A stretch of 64,000 nt of DNA, from NCBI GenBank assembly GCA_934486895.1, contig CAKSQZ010000009.1:1-64000 (forward strand), in the 5' to 3' direction. Origin of the DNA: an uncultured Eubacteriales bacterium (lineage in GTDB: Bacteria > Bacillota > Clostridia > Oscillospirales > Acutalibacteraceae). Made by a program: the position numbers and the translations under genes. Each line of letters begins with the position of its first letter. Position 1 is the stretch's first letter. The notes below the pieces were generated by a model. The model worked only from the letters and a program-made list of their open reading frames with translations. It ran no database searches and was not told the origin of the DNA. Positions 15,768-25,371 of this stretch are shown here, one piece after another.

Positions 15768-17615
15768 ATGACCGAAGAAATGCTCACAAAGCTGCTTAAA
15801 GGCGTTCAAAAGCCGGGAAGATACACCGGCGGAGAGCTCAACAGCATTATAAAGGACAAAAGCAAAACAGATGTTCGCTTTGCATTTTGCTTTCCCGATA
15901 CCTATGAAATAGGAATGTCGCACCTCGGAATGAAGATTTTATATTCGCTTATAAATTCGATGGACGGATTTTGGTGCGAGCGTGTTTTTGCTCCGTGGGT
16001 CGATATGGAAAAGAATATGAGAGACAATAATGCGGGAACATTTGCTCTCGAAAGCTTAGATGATATTTGTGAATTTGATGTTATCGGATTTACTTTACAG
16101 TATGAACTGTGCTTTACAAATATGCTCAATATGCTTGCGATGTCGAATATCCCGCTTTTCTCAAAGGACAGACATTCACTTAAAAATCTCGTGGTCGTCG
16201 GCGGTCCCTGTACCTGCAATGCAGAACCTATCGCCGATTTTGTCGATGTTGCTTTTCTCGGCGAGGGCGAGGAGCAGATGGTCGAATTCCTGAAGCTGTA
16301 CAGAGAAAGCAAACTGTCTGGCGACAGCAAGCATGATTTTCTCCTGAAAGCCGCTCGGATCCGGGGTGTATATATCCCTGCGTTTTACGATGTGGAATAC
16401 AATGATGACGGCACGGTGAAATGTGTTCGTCCAAACGAAGATGTTCCGTTCCCGATAACAAAAGCTATCGTTCAGGATATGGATAAGGCGTTTTATCCCG
16501 AAAACTTCGTTGTGCCGTATATTCAGACGGTGCATGACAGAGCTGTTGAAGAGGTTTTTCGCGGCTGTATCAGAGGCTGCCGCTTTTGCCAGGCAGGCAT
16601 GATTTATCGACCTGTTCGCGAGAAATCGCACAAGACCGTTTCCGATCAGGCAAAGTGCCTTTGCGATACCACGGGATATGACGAGGTTTCGCTTTCATCA
16701 CTTTCAACGAGCGATTACAGTGAGATCGAGCCGCTTTTAAATGATATGCTCGATTGGACACAGAAAGAAAAGGTTAACATCTCGCTTCCGTCGCTGAGGA
16801 TAGACAGCTTTTCACCCGAACTGCTTGAGAAAATCTCGAAAGTTCGCAAATCCGGATTGACATTTGCGCCTGAGGCGGGAAGCCAACGGATGAGAGATGT
16901 TATAAACAAAAACCTCAGCGAGGACATAATCTTAAACACTTGCAGAACAGCTTTTGAAGGCGGAAGAACAAGCGTTAAGCTTTACTTTATGCTCGGACTT
17001 CCGACTGAAACCGACGAAGATATAATTGCGATCGGAAAACTCGGTCAGAAGATCGTAGATGAATTTTATCATCTTCCGAACAGACCGAAGGGAAAAGGCG
17101 TTCAGGTCTCGATCAGTCTTGCAACATTTGTTCCGAAGCCGCACACGCCGTTTCAGTGGATGCCGCAGGATGAGCTTGAGACAGTGAGAGAAAAACAGCA
17201 GTTGCTTGTTCACTCCCTTACAACAAAGAAGATTAGCGTAAGCTGGCACGACAGCGACACATCGCTTTTGGAAGCAGTGCTTGCAAGGGGCGACCGCCGT
17301 CTTTCAAATGTGATATACAAAGCTTATCAAAAAGGCTGCCGATTTGACAGTTGGGGCGACATTTTCGATATTTCCGTTTGGCAGGAAGCGTTTGATGAAT
17401 GCGGTCTCAATATGAGTTTTTATGCACACAGAGAGCGCAGCTACAACGAAGTAATGCCTTGGGATCATCTTGATTTCGGCGTCAGCAAAGCGTTTTTGCA
17501 AAGAGAAAACGAGAAAGCGATCAAGGCAAGCGTAACACCTAACTGCCGCGAAAAATGTGCCGGCTGCGGTGCAAACCGACTTTTGTGCGGAGGTAAATGC
17601 TTTGAGAAATGTTAG
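15768..17615 (+). CDS. TIGR03960-type B12-binding/radical SAM protein
   Basis: A 615-residue protein with an N-terminal B12-binding-like domain (GVQKPGRYTGGELNS start, then VVVGGPCTCNAEPI) and a radical SAM core with the cluster motif CIRGCRFCQ. The C-terminus has a cysteine-rich tail, CREKCAGCGANRLLCGGKC. This family always travels with a DUF2344 partner, here the next gene, overlapping by 14 bases. The substrate is unknown. The ATG at 15768 has AGGAAG upstream. Confidence 0.9.
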   Translation: MTEEMLTKLLKGVQKPGRYTGGELNSIIKDKSKTDVRFAFCFPDTYEIGMSHLGMKILYSLINSMDGFWCERVFAPWVDMEKNMRDNNAGTFALESLDDICEFDVIGFTLQYELCFTNMLNMLAMSNIPLFSKDRHSLKNLVVVGGPCTCNAEPIADFVDVAFLGEGEEQMVEFLKLYRESKLSGDSKHDFLLKAARIRGVYIPAFYDVEYNDDGTVKCVRPNEDVPFPITKAIVQDMDKAFYPENFVVPYIQTVHDRAVEEVFRGCIRGCRFCQAGMIYRPVREKSHKTVSDQAKCLCDTTGYDEVSLSSLSTSDYSEIEPLLNDMLDWTQKEKVNISLPSLRIDSFSPELLEKISKVRKSGLTFAPEAGSQRMRDVINKNLSEDIILNTCRTAFEGGRTSVKLYFMLGLPTETDEDIIAIGKLGQKIVDEFYHLPNRPKGKGVQVSISLATFVPKPHTPFQWMPQDELETVREKQQLLVHSLTTKKISVSWHDSDTSLLEAVLARGDRRLSNVIYKAYQKGCRFDSWGDIFDISVWQEAFDECGLNMSFYAHRERSYNEVMPWDHLDFGVSKAFLQRENEKAIKASVTPNCREKCAGCGANRLLCGGKCFEKC

Positions 17616-18252
17616 ATTTATATATCAAAAAACAGGCAGAGCAAAGTTTATCTCACATCTCGATCTTAACCGACTGATGATTCGTGTGCTGAAGCGCTCA
17701 AGACTGCCTGTGTGGTTCACCGAGGGTTTTAATTCTCACGCATTCATAACATTTGCTTTGCCGCTATCGCTCGGATTTGAAAGCAGTTTTGATGTTATGG
17801 ATTTTCGTGTGACGGATGACAGTATCACAAACGATGAGATATTATTAAAGCTAAAGAGTGCGCTTCCGCCGGATATTATCGCTCAAAAGGTCTATGAACC
17901 GCACACAAAAGCAAAGATAATCAGGTTTGCAGAGTTTGATGTTTCGTTAGTCTGCGACAGTCAAAACGCTGAAAAGCTGAAAGCTTTTTTCGCAGCTGAT
18001 GAAATAATCGTTGAGAAAACAACAAAGAAAAAAGAGATCAAGTCATTCGATGTAAAGCCTAAAATTCGGGATATGCGCATCACAGACCGCGAGGGCGGTA
18101 TCAGTGTATATATTTTGCTCCCGGCAGGCAATGATGAAAACATAAATCCGATGATAATATTTGATGCCGCTGAGAAGTTTGGAATTGAATTTGATGTCGA
18201 AAGAGTTGTCCGTGGCATAATCTTCGATGAAAACATGAAACCGTTTGAATAA
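17602..18252 (+). CDS. DUF2344/TIGR03936 radical-SAM-linked protein
   Basis: A 216-residue partner of the TIGR03960 protein. The start RNVRFIYQKTGRAKFISHLD and the block PVWFTEGFNSHAFITFALPL are typical. I take the TTG at 17602 because GGAGG lies eight bases upstream and the reading before it belongs to the preceding gene. The function of the pair is not known; it often neighbours ribosomal and RNase genes. Confidence 0.9.
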   Translation: MRNVRFIYQKTGRAKFISHLDLNRLMIRVLKRSRLPVWFTEGFNSHAFITFALPLSLGFESSFDVMDFRVTDDSITNDEILLKLKSALPPDIIAQKVYEPHTKAKIIRFAEFDVSLVCDSQNAEKLKAFFAADEIIVEKTTKKKEIKSFDVKPKIRDMRITDREGGISVYILLPAGNDENINPMIIFDAAEKFGIEFDVERVVRGIIFDENMKPFE

Positions 18253-18263
18253 AGGAGCAATTT

Positions 18264-19028
18264 ATGTTATTGGTTATAGATATAGGCAATACTAATATTA
18301 CTGTCGGTTGTTACGACGGTAACGATCTTTTGTTTACAGGTCGTACCTCGACAGACGAACGCAAGACGGGAGATCAGTATGCGATCGATCTTTACAATAT
18401 TTTCAGATTGAACAAGATTTCTCCCGACAAATTTGAAAACTGCATTCTTTGCTCGGTCGTTCCGTCGCTCGACCATGCGTTTCGTTATGCTGTAAAAAAG
18501 GTGACTGGCAAAAAACCGTTGGCTGTCGGACCGGGGATCAAAACAGGTCTTAATATTAAGATAGACGATCCGGCTCAGCTCGGCGCAGACCTTGTTGTCG
18601 GTGCGGTTGCTGCCATTTCAAAATATCCCGCTCCGATAGTGATACTTGATCTCGGAACGGCAACTACTATAAGCGTTGTTGATAAAAACGGCTGTTTTCT
18701 CGGCGGATCTATTTGTGCCGGTTTAGGAATAACGCTCGATGCTCTTTCGTCGCGGACATCAATGCTTCCGCGCATATCGATCGAAGCGCCTAAGAATCCT
18801 ATCGGTACAAATACGGTAGACTCGATGAAATCAGGACTTGTTCTCGGAAGTGCCGCTATGATAGATGGTATGATAACTCGTATCGAACGGCAGATAGGCA
18901 GCGTTAAAAGCGTTGTCGCAACAGGCGGATTATGCCCTGTAGTTATTGAAAACTGCGACAGGGATATAATATTCAATGATAATCTGCTTTTGGAGGGATT
19001 AAAAATCATATATCAGAAGAATATATGA
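18264..19028 (+). CDS. coaX: Type III pantothenate kinase
   Basis: A 254-residue CoaX: phosphorylates pantothenate in the first step of coenzyme A synthesis, and needs a monovalent cation. ASKHA-fold blocks are LLVIDIGNTNITVGCYDG, GRTSTDERKTGDQYAIDL, GADLVVGAVAA and ILDLGTATTISVVD. Length is standard. An ECF S component for a vitamin follows directly. Confidence 0.95.
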   Translation: MLLVIDIGNTNITVGCYDGNDLLFTGRTSTDERKTGDQYAIDLYNIFRLNKISPDKFENCILCSVVPSLDHAFRYAVKKVTGKKPLAVGPGIKTGLNIKIDDPAQLGADLVVGAVAAISKYPAPIVILDLGTATTISVVDKNGCFLGGSICAGLGITLDALSSRTSMLPRISIEAPKNPIGTNTVDSMKSGLVLGSAAMIDGMITRIERQIGSVKSVVATGGLCPVVIENCDRDIIFNDNLLLEGLKIIYQKNI

Positions 19029-19088
19029 TTTTTAAAATATTTTAATTGCGCTGTATCCTTAAAAGGAACAGCAGCAGGAGGTTATTTT

Positions 19089-19718
19089 ATGAAGAAATCA
19101 GAAACAATCAAACTCACAACGACGGCGATCTTTACGGCGATCCTTGTACTGATGGCGTTCACTCCGCTCGGATACTTGAAAACAGGCGGCCTTGAGATCT
19201 CTTTTTCGATGATTCCGGTTGCGCTCGGAGCAATGTTGCTCGGACCTGCGTGCGGTGCGATACTCGGTGCTGTGTTCGGTATAACAAGCTTTATTCAATG
19301 TTTCGGAATGAGCGCGTTCGGTGCGGCACTGCTTGGTATCAATCCGTTTCTCACAGCGGCTGTCTGCATAATTCCGAGAACGCTTATGGGCTGGCTCACA
19401 GGATTGATTTTCAATGCTATCCAAAAAGGAGTTTCATCTTCACAACATAGATCGGTGAAATTTCTGCCTTATATTGTATCGAGCCTTGCTGCTCCGATAC
19501 TAAACACACTGCTTTTTATGACAACGCTTTGCGTCTGCTTTTACAACACCGATTTTATTCAGGATCTTGCAAATAACATGAACTCCGGAAATGTGTTTAT
19601 GTTTGTCATTCTTTTTGTCGGTATAAACGGACTTATCGAAGCGATCGTTTCCGCCGTGATCTGTATTCCGGCGTCTAAAGCGCTCGGGCACGTCTACGGA
19701 AGAATATTATCAAAATAA
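19089..19718 (+). CDS. ECF transporter S component, possibly for pantothenate
   Basis: A 209-residue membrane protein with about six helices, starting TTTAIFTAILVLMAFTPLGY and containing LEISFSMIPVALGAMLLGP, typical of ECF substrate-binding subunits. It would dock on the shared EcfT/EcfA module encoded elsewhere. Its place 60 bases after coaX suggests pantothenate (PanT-like), which is an inference from neighbourhood only. Confidence 0.82.
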   Translation: MKKSETIKLTTTAIFTAILVLMAFTPLGYLKTGGLEISFSMIPVALGAMLLGPACGAILGAVFGITSFIQCFGMSAFGAALLGINPFLTAAVCIIPRTLMGWLTGLIFNAIQKGVSSSQHRSVKFLPYIVSSLAAPILNTLLFMTTLCVCFYNTDFIQDLANNMNSGNVFMFVILFVGINGLIEAIVSAVICIPASKALGHVYGRILSK

Positions 19719-19731
19719 TAAAGGATTTATT

Positions 19732-20862
19732 ATGTACAAACTTCTGAAAAAAGAAAAAAGCGCTCGGAGAGGCGAGTTTATAACAAACCGCGGAACTGTT
19801 CAAACTCCGGCATTTATGAATGTTGCTACCTGCGGCGCTATCAAAGGCGCTGTTTCGGCTTACGATCTGAAAGACCTTAAATGCCAGGTTCAGCTGTGCA
19901 ACACATATCATTTGCACTTGCGGCCGACAGATGAGGTCGTTAAAACAATGGGCGGACTGCACAAGTTCACGGGGTTTGACGGGCCTATCCTCACTGATTC
20001 AGGCGGATTTCAGGTTTTCTCACTTTCAAAATTAAACAATATCAAAGAAGAAGGCGTCACATTTGCATCGCATATCGACGGCAGAAAGATATTTATGGGG
20101 CCGGAGGAAAGCATGCGGATCCAGTCTAATCTTGCTTCAACTATTGCAATGGCGTTTGATGAATGTGTTGAAAACCCTGCCGAATACAGCTATGCGAAGG
20201 AATCGGTCGGTCGTACAACACGCTGGCTTGAACGCTGCAAGGCTGAAATGAAGCGTCTTAACTCTCTCGAATCGACTATCAACCGCGAGCAAATGCTGTT
20301 TGGTATCAATCAGGGTGCTGCATATAAAGATCTCAGGATCGAGCATATGAAGAGAATTGCCGACATGGAGCTTGACGGATATGCGATAGGCGGACTTGCA
20401 GTCGGCGAGCCGACAGAGGTTATGTATGAAATAATCGAAAGCGTTGAGCCTTATGCGCCTTCTGATAAGATAAGGTATCTGATGGGCGTCGGCACTCCTA
20501 TGAATATACTCGAAGGAGTCCGCCGCGGCGTCGATCTGTTCGATTGCGTTATGCCGAGCAGAAACGCAAGACACGGTCAGATTTTCACAAGCGCGGGAAT
20601 TATCAATTTAAACAATGCGAAATATACAACCGATCCTCTTCCGCTCGATGAAAAGTGCGATTGTCCCGTTTGCCGCAAACACAGCCGAAGCTATATCCGT
20701 CATTTGCTTAAAAGCGGTGAAATGCTCGGAATGCGCCTTTGTGTTATGCACAATCTCTGGTTTTATAACACGCTTATGGAGAAAATCAGAGAAAGCCTTG
20801 ATGAGGGCAGATTTGAACAGTTATACAACGAATACAAAGGCGTTATCGATGTTCGGATTTAA
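19732..20862 (+). CDS. tgt: tRNA-guanine transglycosylase
   Basis: A 376-residue TGT that exchanges guanine 34 for the queuosine precursor in GUN-anticodon tRNAs. It shows the substrate-pocket ILTDSGGFQVFSL, GGLAVGE, the nucleophile block GVDLFDCVMPSRNARHG, and zinc ligands CDCPVC with a later histidine in VMHNLWFY. Length is standard. The ATG at 19732 follows AAAGGA. Other queuosine genes are not in the window. Confidence 0.95.
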   Translation: MYKLLKKEKSARRGEFITNRGTVQTPAFMNVATCGAIKGAVSAYDLKDLKCQVQLCNTYHLHLRPTDEVVKTMGGLHKFTGFDGPILTDSGGFQVFSLSKLNNIKEEGVTFASHIDGRKIFMGPEESMRIQSNLASTIAMAFDECVENPAEYSYAKESVGRTTRWLERCKAEMKRLNSLESTINREQMLFGINQGAAYKDLRIEHMKRIADMELDGYAIGGLAVGEPTEVMYEIIESVEPYAPSDKIRYLMGVGTPMNILEGVRRGVDLFDCVMPSRNARHGQIFTSAGIINLNNAKYTTDPLPLDEKCDCPVCRKHSRSYIRHLLKSGEMLGMRLCVMHNLWFYNTLMEKIRESLDEGRFEQLYNEYKGVIDVRI

Positions 20863-20902
20863 AATCAGGTTAAAAATGCGTACATAATATATAAAAATTG
20901 TG

Positions 20903-20931
20903 TTGACAACGCTGTTTTGTTATGTTATAAT
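20903..20931 (+). promoter_or_regulatory. Consensus SigA promoter of rpsU
   Basis: TTGACA (20903-20908), 17 bases, TATAAT (20926-20931): a perfect consensus, fitting a strongly expressed ribosomal gene. Confidence 0.9.
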
Positions 20932-20988
20932 TATCTGCGGACTAATTATTAGACCCCTGCAAAGAGATTGCGGAGGGAGGGAATTGTA

Positions 20989-21165
20989 TTGAGTCAGGTT
21001 CGTTTAAAAGAGAATGAATCCCTGGAAAATGCGCTTCGCCGCTTCAAAAGAGCGACCGCCAGAGACGGTGTTATTCAGGAGGTTCGCAAGAGAGAGCATT
21101 ACGAGAAGCCGTCTGTAAAGCGCAAAAAGAAATCTGAGGCTGCTCGTAAGCGCAAGTTCAAGTAA
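20989..21165 (+). CDS. rpsU: 30S ribosomal protein S21
   Basis: A 58-residue basic protein reading SQVRLKENESLENALRRFKR with a lysine/arginine-rich end, the standard S21. It starts with TTG at 20989 after GGAGGGAGGG; a longer reading would add residues with no counterpart in S21. It has its own consensus promoter and a terminator. Confidence 0.93.
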   Translation: MSQVRLKENESLENALRRFKRATARDGVIQEVRKREHYEKPSVKRKKKSEAARKRKFK

Positions 21166-21231
21166 TTGCGCATTTGCTTTTACATATCTGCAACCTTATG
21201 TGCGGATCTCTTGTGCTGTAAGCAAATATTT

Positions 21232-21256
21232 AAAAACGGGCAAAATGCCCGTTTTT
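21232..21256 (+). terminator. Terminator after rpsU
   Basis: AAAAACGGGC/GCCCGTTTTT with a five-base loop and following T-rich stretch. A longer pairing of ATTTGCTT..TACA (21172) with TGTAAGCAAAT (21217) may add a second hairpin upstream. Confidence 0.9.
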
Positions 21257-21281
21257 ATTTTTTATGTTAGGTGGTGATCCT

Positions 21282-21779
21282 TTGTCGTTTTTTTATCCGT
21301 CTGTATATTTAAACAGGATTTATGATATAAATGAAGATTTTATTGCAAAATATAATATAAAAGTTTTGCTTTTGGACGTGGATAATACTCTTACTGTCGA
21401 TAAAGGAACAGTGCCGGATAAAACCACCTTAGAGTGGATTTCGCGTATCAAACAAACGAATATCAAAATGATACTTGTGTCGAACGGCAAGAGAAAGCGG
21501 CTTGACAGTTTTGCAAAGTCGCTCGGGCTTGAATGCTTTTGCATGGCAATGAAGCCGTTTCCGTTTAAATTAAAAAGGGCAATAGAGAAGCTCAGGGTTG
21601 ATAAAAACAGTGTTTTGCTTGTCGGAGATCAGGTGTTTACCGATATTCTCGCGGCAAATTTTGCCGGCATCCATTCGGTTTTGCTGGATCCGATAGAGCT
21701 TGAAAAATCGTTAAGCTTTCGTATTCGACGTTTTTTTGAGAGAAAGATAAGAGCAAACCTAAAAAAGGAGGACAAGTGA
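21282..21779 (+). CDS. YqeG family HAD IIIA phosphatase
   Basis: A 165-residue HAD-type phosphatase of the YqeG family. Motif I is LLLDVDNTLT, motif II is ILVSNG, the lysine motif lies in MKPFPFKLKRAI, and the last motif reads LVGDQVFTDI. The TTG at 21282 is chosen because AGGTGGTGA fits the ribosome site directly upstream, while the earlier ATG at 21264 has none. The substrate is unknown. Confidence 0.9.
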   Translation: MSFFYPSVYLNRIYDINEDFIAKYNIKVLLLDVDNTLTVDKGTVPDKTTLEWISRIKQTNIKMILVSNGKRKRLDSFAKSLGLECFCMAMKPFPFKLKRAIEKLRVDKNSVLLVGDQVFTDILAANFAGIHSVLLDPIELEKSLSFRIRRFFERKIRANLKKEDK

Positions 21780-21780
21780 T

Positions 21781-22638
21781 ATGACAGCAAAGTTCGGACC
21801 CGCCGGTAACTCCGATGCATATGCCGCGGCGGGCTATAAAGGAAATGTCGATGCTCCGGAATTTGTGAGCAGTATAGGGCTGGACGCTTATGAATATCAG
21901 TGCGGCAGAGGCGTCAGAGTCAACGAAGAAACAGCGCAGAAATTCAGATCAAATGCAGAGCGATTCAATGTTGCCGTGTCGCTTCATTCGCCTTACTATA
22001 TATCTCTTTCTTCGCTTGAAGAGGAAAAGCGCATGAACTCCATAGGATATATACTCGACAGCGCTAAAGCAGTCAAAATGCTCGGAGGAAACAGAGTTGT
22101 CGTCCACTCCGGGTCGTGTGCCAAGATCTCGCGGGAACAGGCACTTGAGCTTTCGATAGAAACTGTTAAAAAAGCACTTAATGCGCTTGATGAAAACGGG
22201 CTTTCGGATATTCACATTTGCCCTGAAACGATGGGTAAACTTAATCAGCTTGGCACGCTCGATGAAGTCATTGAGATCTGCAAGCTTGACGAAAGGCTGA
22301 TTCCTTGTATAGATTTCGGACATTTGAACGCAAGAACGTTCGGTTCGATCAAAACAATCGAAGATTACGATGATATTATAAAATCGATAGGAAATTCACT
22401 CGGAGAATACCGAATGAAGAATTTTCATGCTCATTTTTCAAAGATAGAATATACCGACATGGGGGAGAAAAAGCACCTCACCTTTGCCGACAACATCTAT
22501 GGGCCCGACCCTGAACCGCTTTGTGAGCTTATTGCAGAGTATGATCTGTGTCCAACGATTATTTGTGAATCCAGCGGCACACAGTCGGACGATGCGTTGT
22601 TCATGAAGCAGTCGTATAAACACGCGCTCGGTATTTGA
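21781..22638 (+). CDS. Endonuclease IV-like TIM barrel protein
   Basis: A 285-residue AP endonuclease family 2 protein (Nfo-like). Metal-ligand blocks seen are SLHSPYYISL, VVVHSGS, CPETMGK and CIDFGHLNAR, with HAHFSKIEY near the C-terminus. It probably acts on abasic sites in DNA, though members of this superfamily also include isomerases. It starts two bases after the yqeG stop. Confidence 0.85.
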   Translation: MTAKFGPAGNSDAYAAAGYKGNVDAPEFVSSIGLDAYEYQCGRGVRVNEETAQKFRSNAERFNVAVSLHSPYYISLSSLEEEKRMNSIGYILDSAKAVKMLGGNRVVVHSGSCAKISREQALELSIETVKKALNALDENGLSDIHICPETMGKLNQLGTLDEVIEICKLDERLIPCIDFGHLNARTFGSIKTIEDYDDIIKSIGNSLGEYRMKNFHAHFSKIEYTDMGEKKHLTFADNIYGPDPEPLCELIAEYDLCPTIICESSGTQSDDALFMKQSYKHALGI

Positions 22639-22653
22639 ACGGAGGGGTAGATT

Positions 22654-23529
22654 ATGCAGCAGGAACTTGATATTCAATGGTTTCCCGGCCATATGACAAA
22701 GACACGGCGCAGAATGCAGCAGGATCTGCCGCTTATCGATCTTGTCGCCGAACTGATAGATGCAAGGATCCCGTTCAGCAGCCGCAACCCCGATCTTCCC
22801 GAGATGATAGGAGATAAACCTCGGCTGATACTTCTCAATAAATGTGATATGGCAGATCAGGAGATAACGAAGTTGTGGGTAAATTACTATAAATCAAAGA
22901 ACATTCCTGCACTTTGCATTGATTCAAAAACAGGGAGCGGATTTAATAAATTCATTCCGAAAGTGAGAGAGATACTGTCCGATCGCTTAAAACAGCTTGA
23001 AGCTAAAGGCATGGGCGGCAGAACGCTGAGGGTTATGGCGGTCGGTGTTCCGAATGTCGGCAAGTCGTCCTTTATAAACCGTCTTGCCGGCGGCAGTAAA
23101 GCAAAAGTAGCAAATCGCCCCGGCGTGACTCGCGGTGCTCAATGGTTTATGATCGATAAGGGTATTGAACTTATGGATACTCCCGGCGTATTATGGCCTA
23201 AATTTGAGGATAAAACAGTGGGAGAACGGCTTGCTTTCACAGGTGCTGTCAAGGACGCCGTTGTTGATGTTGAGCTTTTGGCAATGCGTCTGCTTGCAAC
23301 TTTAAGATCAAATGAAAAATATAAAGAAATGCTTAAAATACGCTACAAGCTCGAAGACGAGTGCTTTGAGTTTGACGATTATGATCTGTTATGCGAGATC
23401 GGAAAAAAGCGGGGAATGAAGATCTCAAAAGGCGAGGTCGATACCGAAAGGTGCGCCAATATGCTGCTCGAAGAATTCAGAAATATAAAGATCGGGCGTA
23501 TATCGCTCGAAAAACCGTCGGAGGTGTAA
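22654..23529 (+). CDS. rbgA: Ribosome biogenesis GTPase RbgA (YlqF)
   Basis: A 291-residue circularly permuted GTPase for late 50S assembly. The order is G4 (LLNKCD, about 61-66), then G1 (GVPNVGKSSFINRL, about 130-143) and G3 (DTPGVLWP), followed by a helical C-terminal domain. The start DIQWFPGHMTKTRR is diagnostic. It precedes rnhB as in Bacillus. Confidence 0.95.
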   Translation: MQQELDIQWFPGHMTKTRRRMQQDLPLIDLVAELIDARIPFSSRNPDLPEMIGDKPRLILLNKCDMADQEITKLWVNYYKSKNIPALCIDSKTGSGFNKFIPKVREILSDRLKQLEAKGMGGRTLRVMAVGVPNVGKSSFINRLAGGSKAKVANRPGVTRGAQWFMIDKGIELMDTPGVLWPKFEDKTVGERLAFTGAVKDAVVDVELLAMRLLATLRSNEKYKEMLKIRYKLEDECFEFDDYDLLCEIGKKRGMKISKGEVDTERCANMLLEEFRNIKIGRISLEKPSEV

Positions 23530-23531
23530 AA

Positions 23532-24134
23532 ATGCCTGATTACAGCGTTGAATACGAACTTATGGAACACGGGTATCATGTTATCTGCGGTGTTGACGAA
23601 GCAGGCAGAGGACCGCTTGCGGGCCCTGTATGCGCGGCTGCGGTGGTTCTTGAACCGGATACTGTTATAGACGGGCTCGACGATTCCAAAAAGCTGAGCG
23701 AAAAGAAAAGGGAAGTGCTTTTCGATGCCATTAAAGAAAAGGCAGTTGCATATTCGATAGCACTCGTTGATAACAAACGAATTGACGACATCAACATCCT
23801 TGAAGCAACATTTGAAGCTATGGAACAGGCTGTTTCCGGTTTGCCGGCGGATACGGACTGTGCGATAATTGACGGAAACGCTGTTCCGAAAAATCTTAAG
23901 ATCCCCGCTGTCAGCGTTGTTAAAGGAGACAGCAGATCCATGTCTGTTGCAGCGGCGTCTATACTTGCTAAGGTGACAAGGGACAGGCTTATGTATGAAA
24001 TGGCAGAAAAGTATCCTGAGTATGGCTTTGAAAAACATAAGGGATACGGCACTGTGCTTCATCGTGAAGCGATAAAAGCGCATGGACCGTGCGAGATACA
24101 TCGAATGACATTTCTTAAAAACATACTCAAATGA
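23532..24134 (+). CDS. rnhB: Ribonuclease HII
   Basis: A 200-residue RNase HII that removes ribonucleotides from DNA and RNA from RNA-DNA hybrids. The active-site block is GVDEAGRGPLAGPV, with DDSKKLSEKKRE and the late VTRDRLM block. ATG at 23532 follows GGAGGTG; it starts two bases after rbgA and overlaps yraN by four bases. Confidence 0.95.
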   Translation: MPDYSVEYELMEHGYHVICGVDEAGRGPLAGPVCAAAVVLEPDTVIDGLDDSKKLSEKKREVLFDAIKEKAVAYSIALVDNKRIDDINILEATFEAMEQAVSGLPADTDCAIIDGNAVPKNLKIPAVSVVKGDSRSMSVAAASILAKVTRDRLMYEMAEKYPEYGFEKHKGYGTVLHREAIKAHGPCEIHRMTFLKNILK

Positions 24135-24508
24135 GCGGTGTGAAAGGCAGCGGTGCAGTCGGTGAGAAATATGCCGCAAATTATCTTTCGGATAAGGGCT
24201 TTTCGATCGTCTGCAAAAATTTCAGGACAAGATACGGGGAAATTGACATAATCGCGGCAAATGATGAATATCTGTTATTTGTCGAAGTTAAATCGCGAAG
24301 CGGCAATTTCAGCTCGGCGCGCGAAGCTGTGACTGTGCAAAAACAGAAAAAGCTGATTATGACAGCGCTGATGTACCTTGAACAAAACAAATGCGAACTT
24401 CAGCCTCGGTTTGATGTTATCGAGGTCTATTTTCGCTCTAAAACCGATCTTTCGCCGATAAAGCTTTGCCACATAGAAAATGCTTTTGATGCGGAGGGAA
24501 CATATTGA
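24131..24508 (+). CDS. UPF0102 protein, YraN-like
   Basis: A 125-residue YraN family protein with a nuclease-like fold: GEKYAANYLSDKGF, YGEIDIIA and LLFVEVKSR give the E-D-ExK pattern. Function is not established. It is commonly found after rnhB, as here, and overlaps its neighbours on both sides by four bases. Confidence 0.92.
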   Translation: MSGVKGSGAVGEKYAANYLSDKGFSIVCKNFRTRYGEIDIIAANDEYLLFVEVKSRSGNFSSAREAVTVQKQKKLIMTALMYLEQNKCELQPRFDVIEVYFRSKTDLSPIKLCHIENAFDAEGTY

Positions 24509-25371
24509 AGTATTTTGACCTGCATTGCGACACGCTAAGCAGATGCGATGAAAAAAACTGCGGTATCAACAGGAACGATTGCGCAGTCGACACAGCCCGA
24601 TTGTCAGGATTTGATGAATGTTATCAGGTGTATGCCGCATTTATGCCGGACGGGCTTTCACCGAAAGGTGCGCTCGAACGATTTAACAGGCAGTATTCGA
24701 TCTATAAATTTTCGGATTTTCAGAGAACAGGGCATGTTCTCTCTGTCGAAAATGCAGCACTTTTGGATCACAGCCTGTATCGTCTTGGCTATTTGAGAGA
24801 GTGCTCGGTCGCCATGCTTTCTCTCACTTGGAACGGTGAGAACTGTCTTGCGGGCGGCGCAGATACAGACAGCGGTTTAACCGAATTCGGCAGAGCGGTC
24901 GTATCAGAGTGCGAACGGCTCGGAATGATCGTCGATCTTTCGCACCTTTGCGATAAAAGCCTTTATGAAGTGCTCGGCAGAATAACAAAACCGCCGGTCG
25001 CTTCTCACTCGAACGCGCGAAGCGTTTGCTCTCACAGGAGAAATCTGCCCGATGATGCACTGAAAGAGATATTTGGTTCCGGCGGACTTGTGGGAATAAA
25101 TCTTTACCGCGACTTTTTGCGGGATGACAAAAATGCCGATAAAAACAGCGTTTTAAAGCATATCGATAAAATGCTTTCTCTCGGCGGAGAAAATTCGGTT
25201 GCACTCGGAACGGATTTCGACGGCGCCGATACCTGCCGCGGACTTAAAAATGTATCTGATATGCACAAATTATATAGTCTGATATCGGATAAATTCAACA
25301 AAAAGACAGCGGACAAAATTTTTTATGAAAATGCAAAGAATTTTTTTGACAAAACACCTTTTTTGTTATAA
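24505..25371 (+). CDS. Membrane dipeptidase, peptidase family M19
   Basis: A 288-residue zinc dipeptidase of the renal dipeptidase type. Metal ligands H7-x-D9 lie in FDLHCDTLSR, then VENAALL, VDLSHLCDKSL and VASHSNARSVCSHRRNLPD, ending with ALGTDFDGAD. It starts with TTG at 24505, following GGAGGG and overlapping yraN. It likely acts in the cytoplasm on dipeptides, possibly including D-residues. Confidence 0.9.
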   Translation: MKYFDLHCDTLSRCDEKNCGINRNDCAVDTARLSGFDECYQVYAAFMPDGLSPKGALERFNRQYSIYKFSDFQRTGHVLSVENAALLDHSLYRLGYLRECSVAMLSLTWNGENCLAGGADTDSGLTEFGRAVVSECERLGMIVDLSHLCDKSLYEVLGRITKPPVASHSNARSVCSHRRNLPDDALKEIFGSGGLVGINLYRDFLRDDKNADKNSVLKHIDKMLSLGGENSVALGTDFDGADTCRGLKNVSDMHKLYSLISDKFNKKTADKIFYENAKNFFDKTPFLL

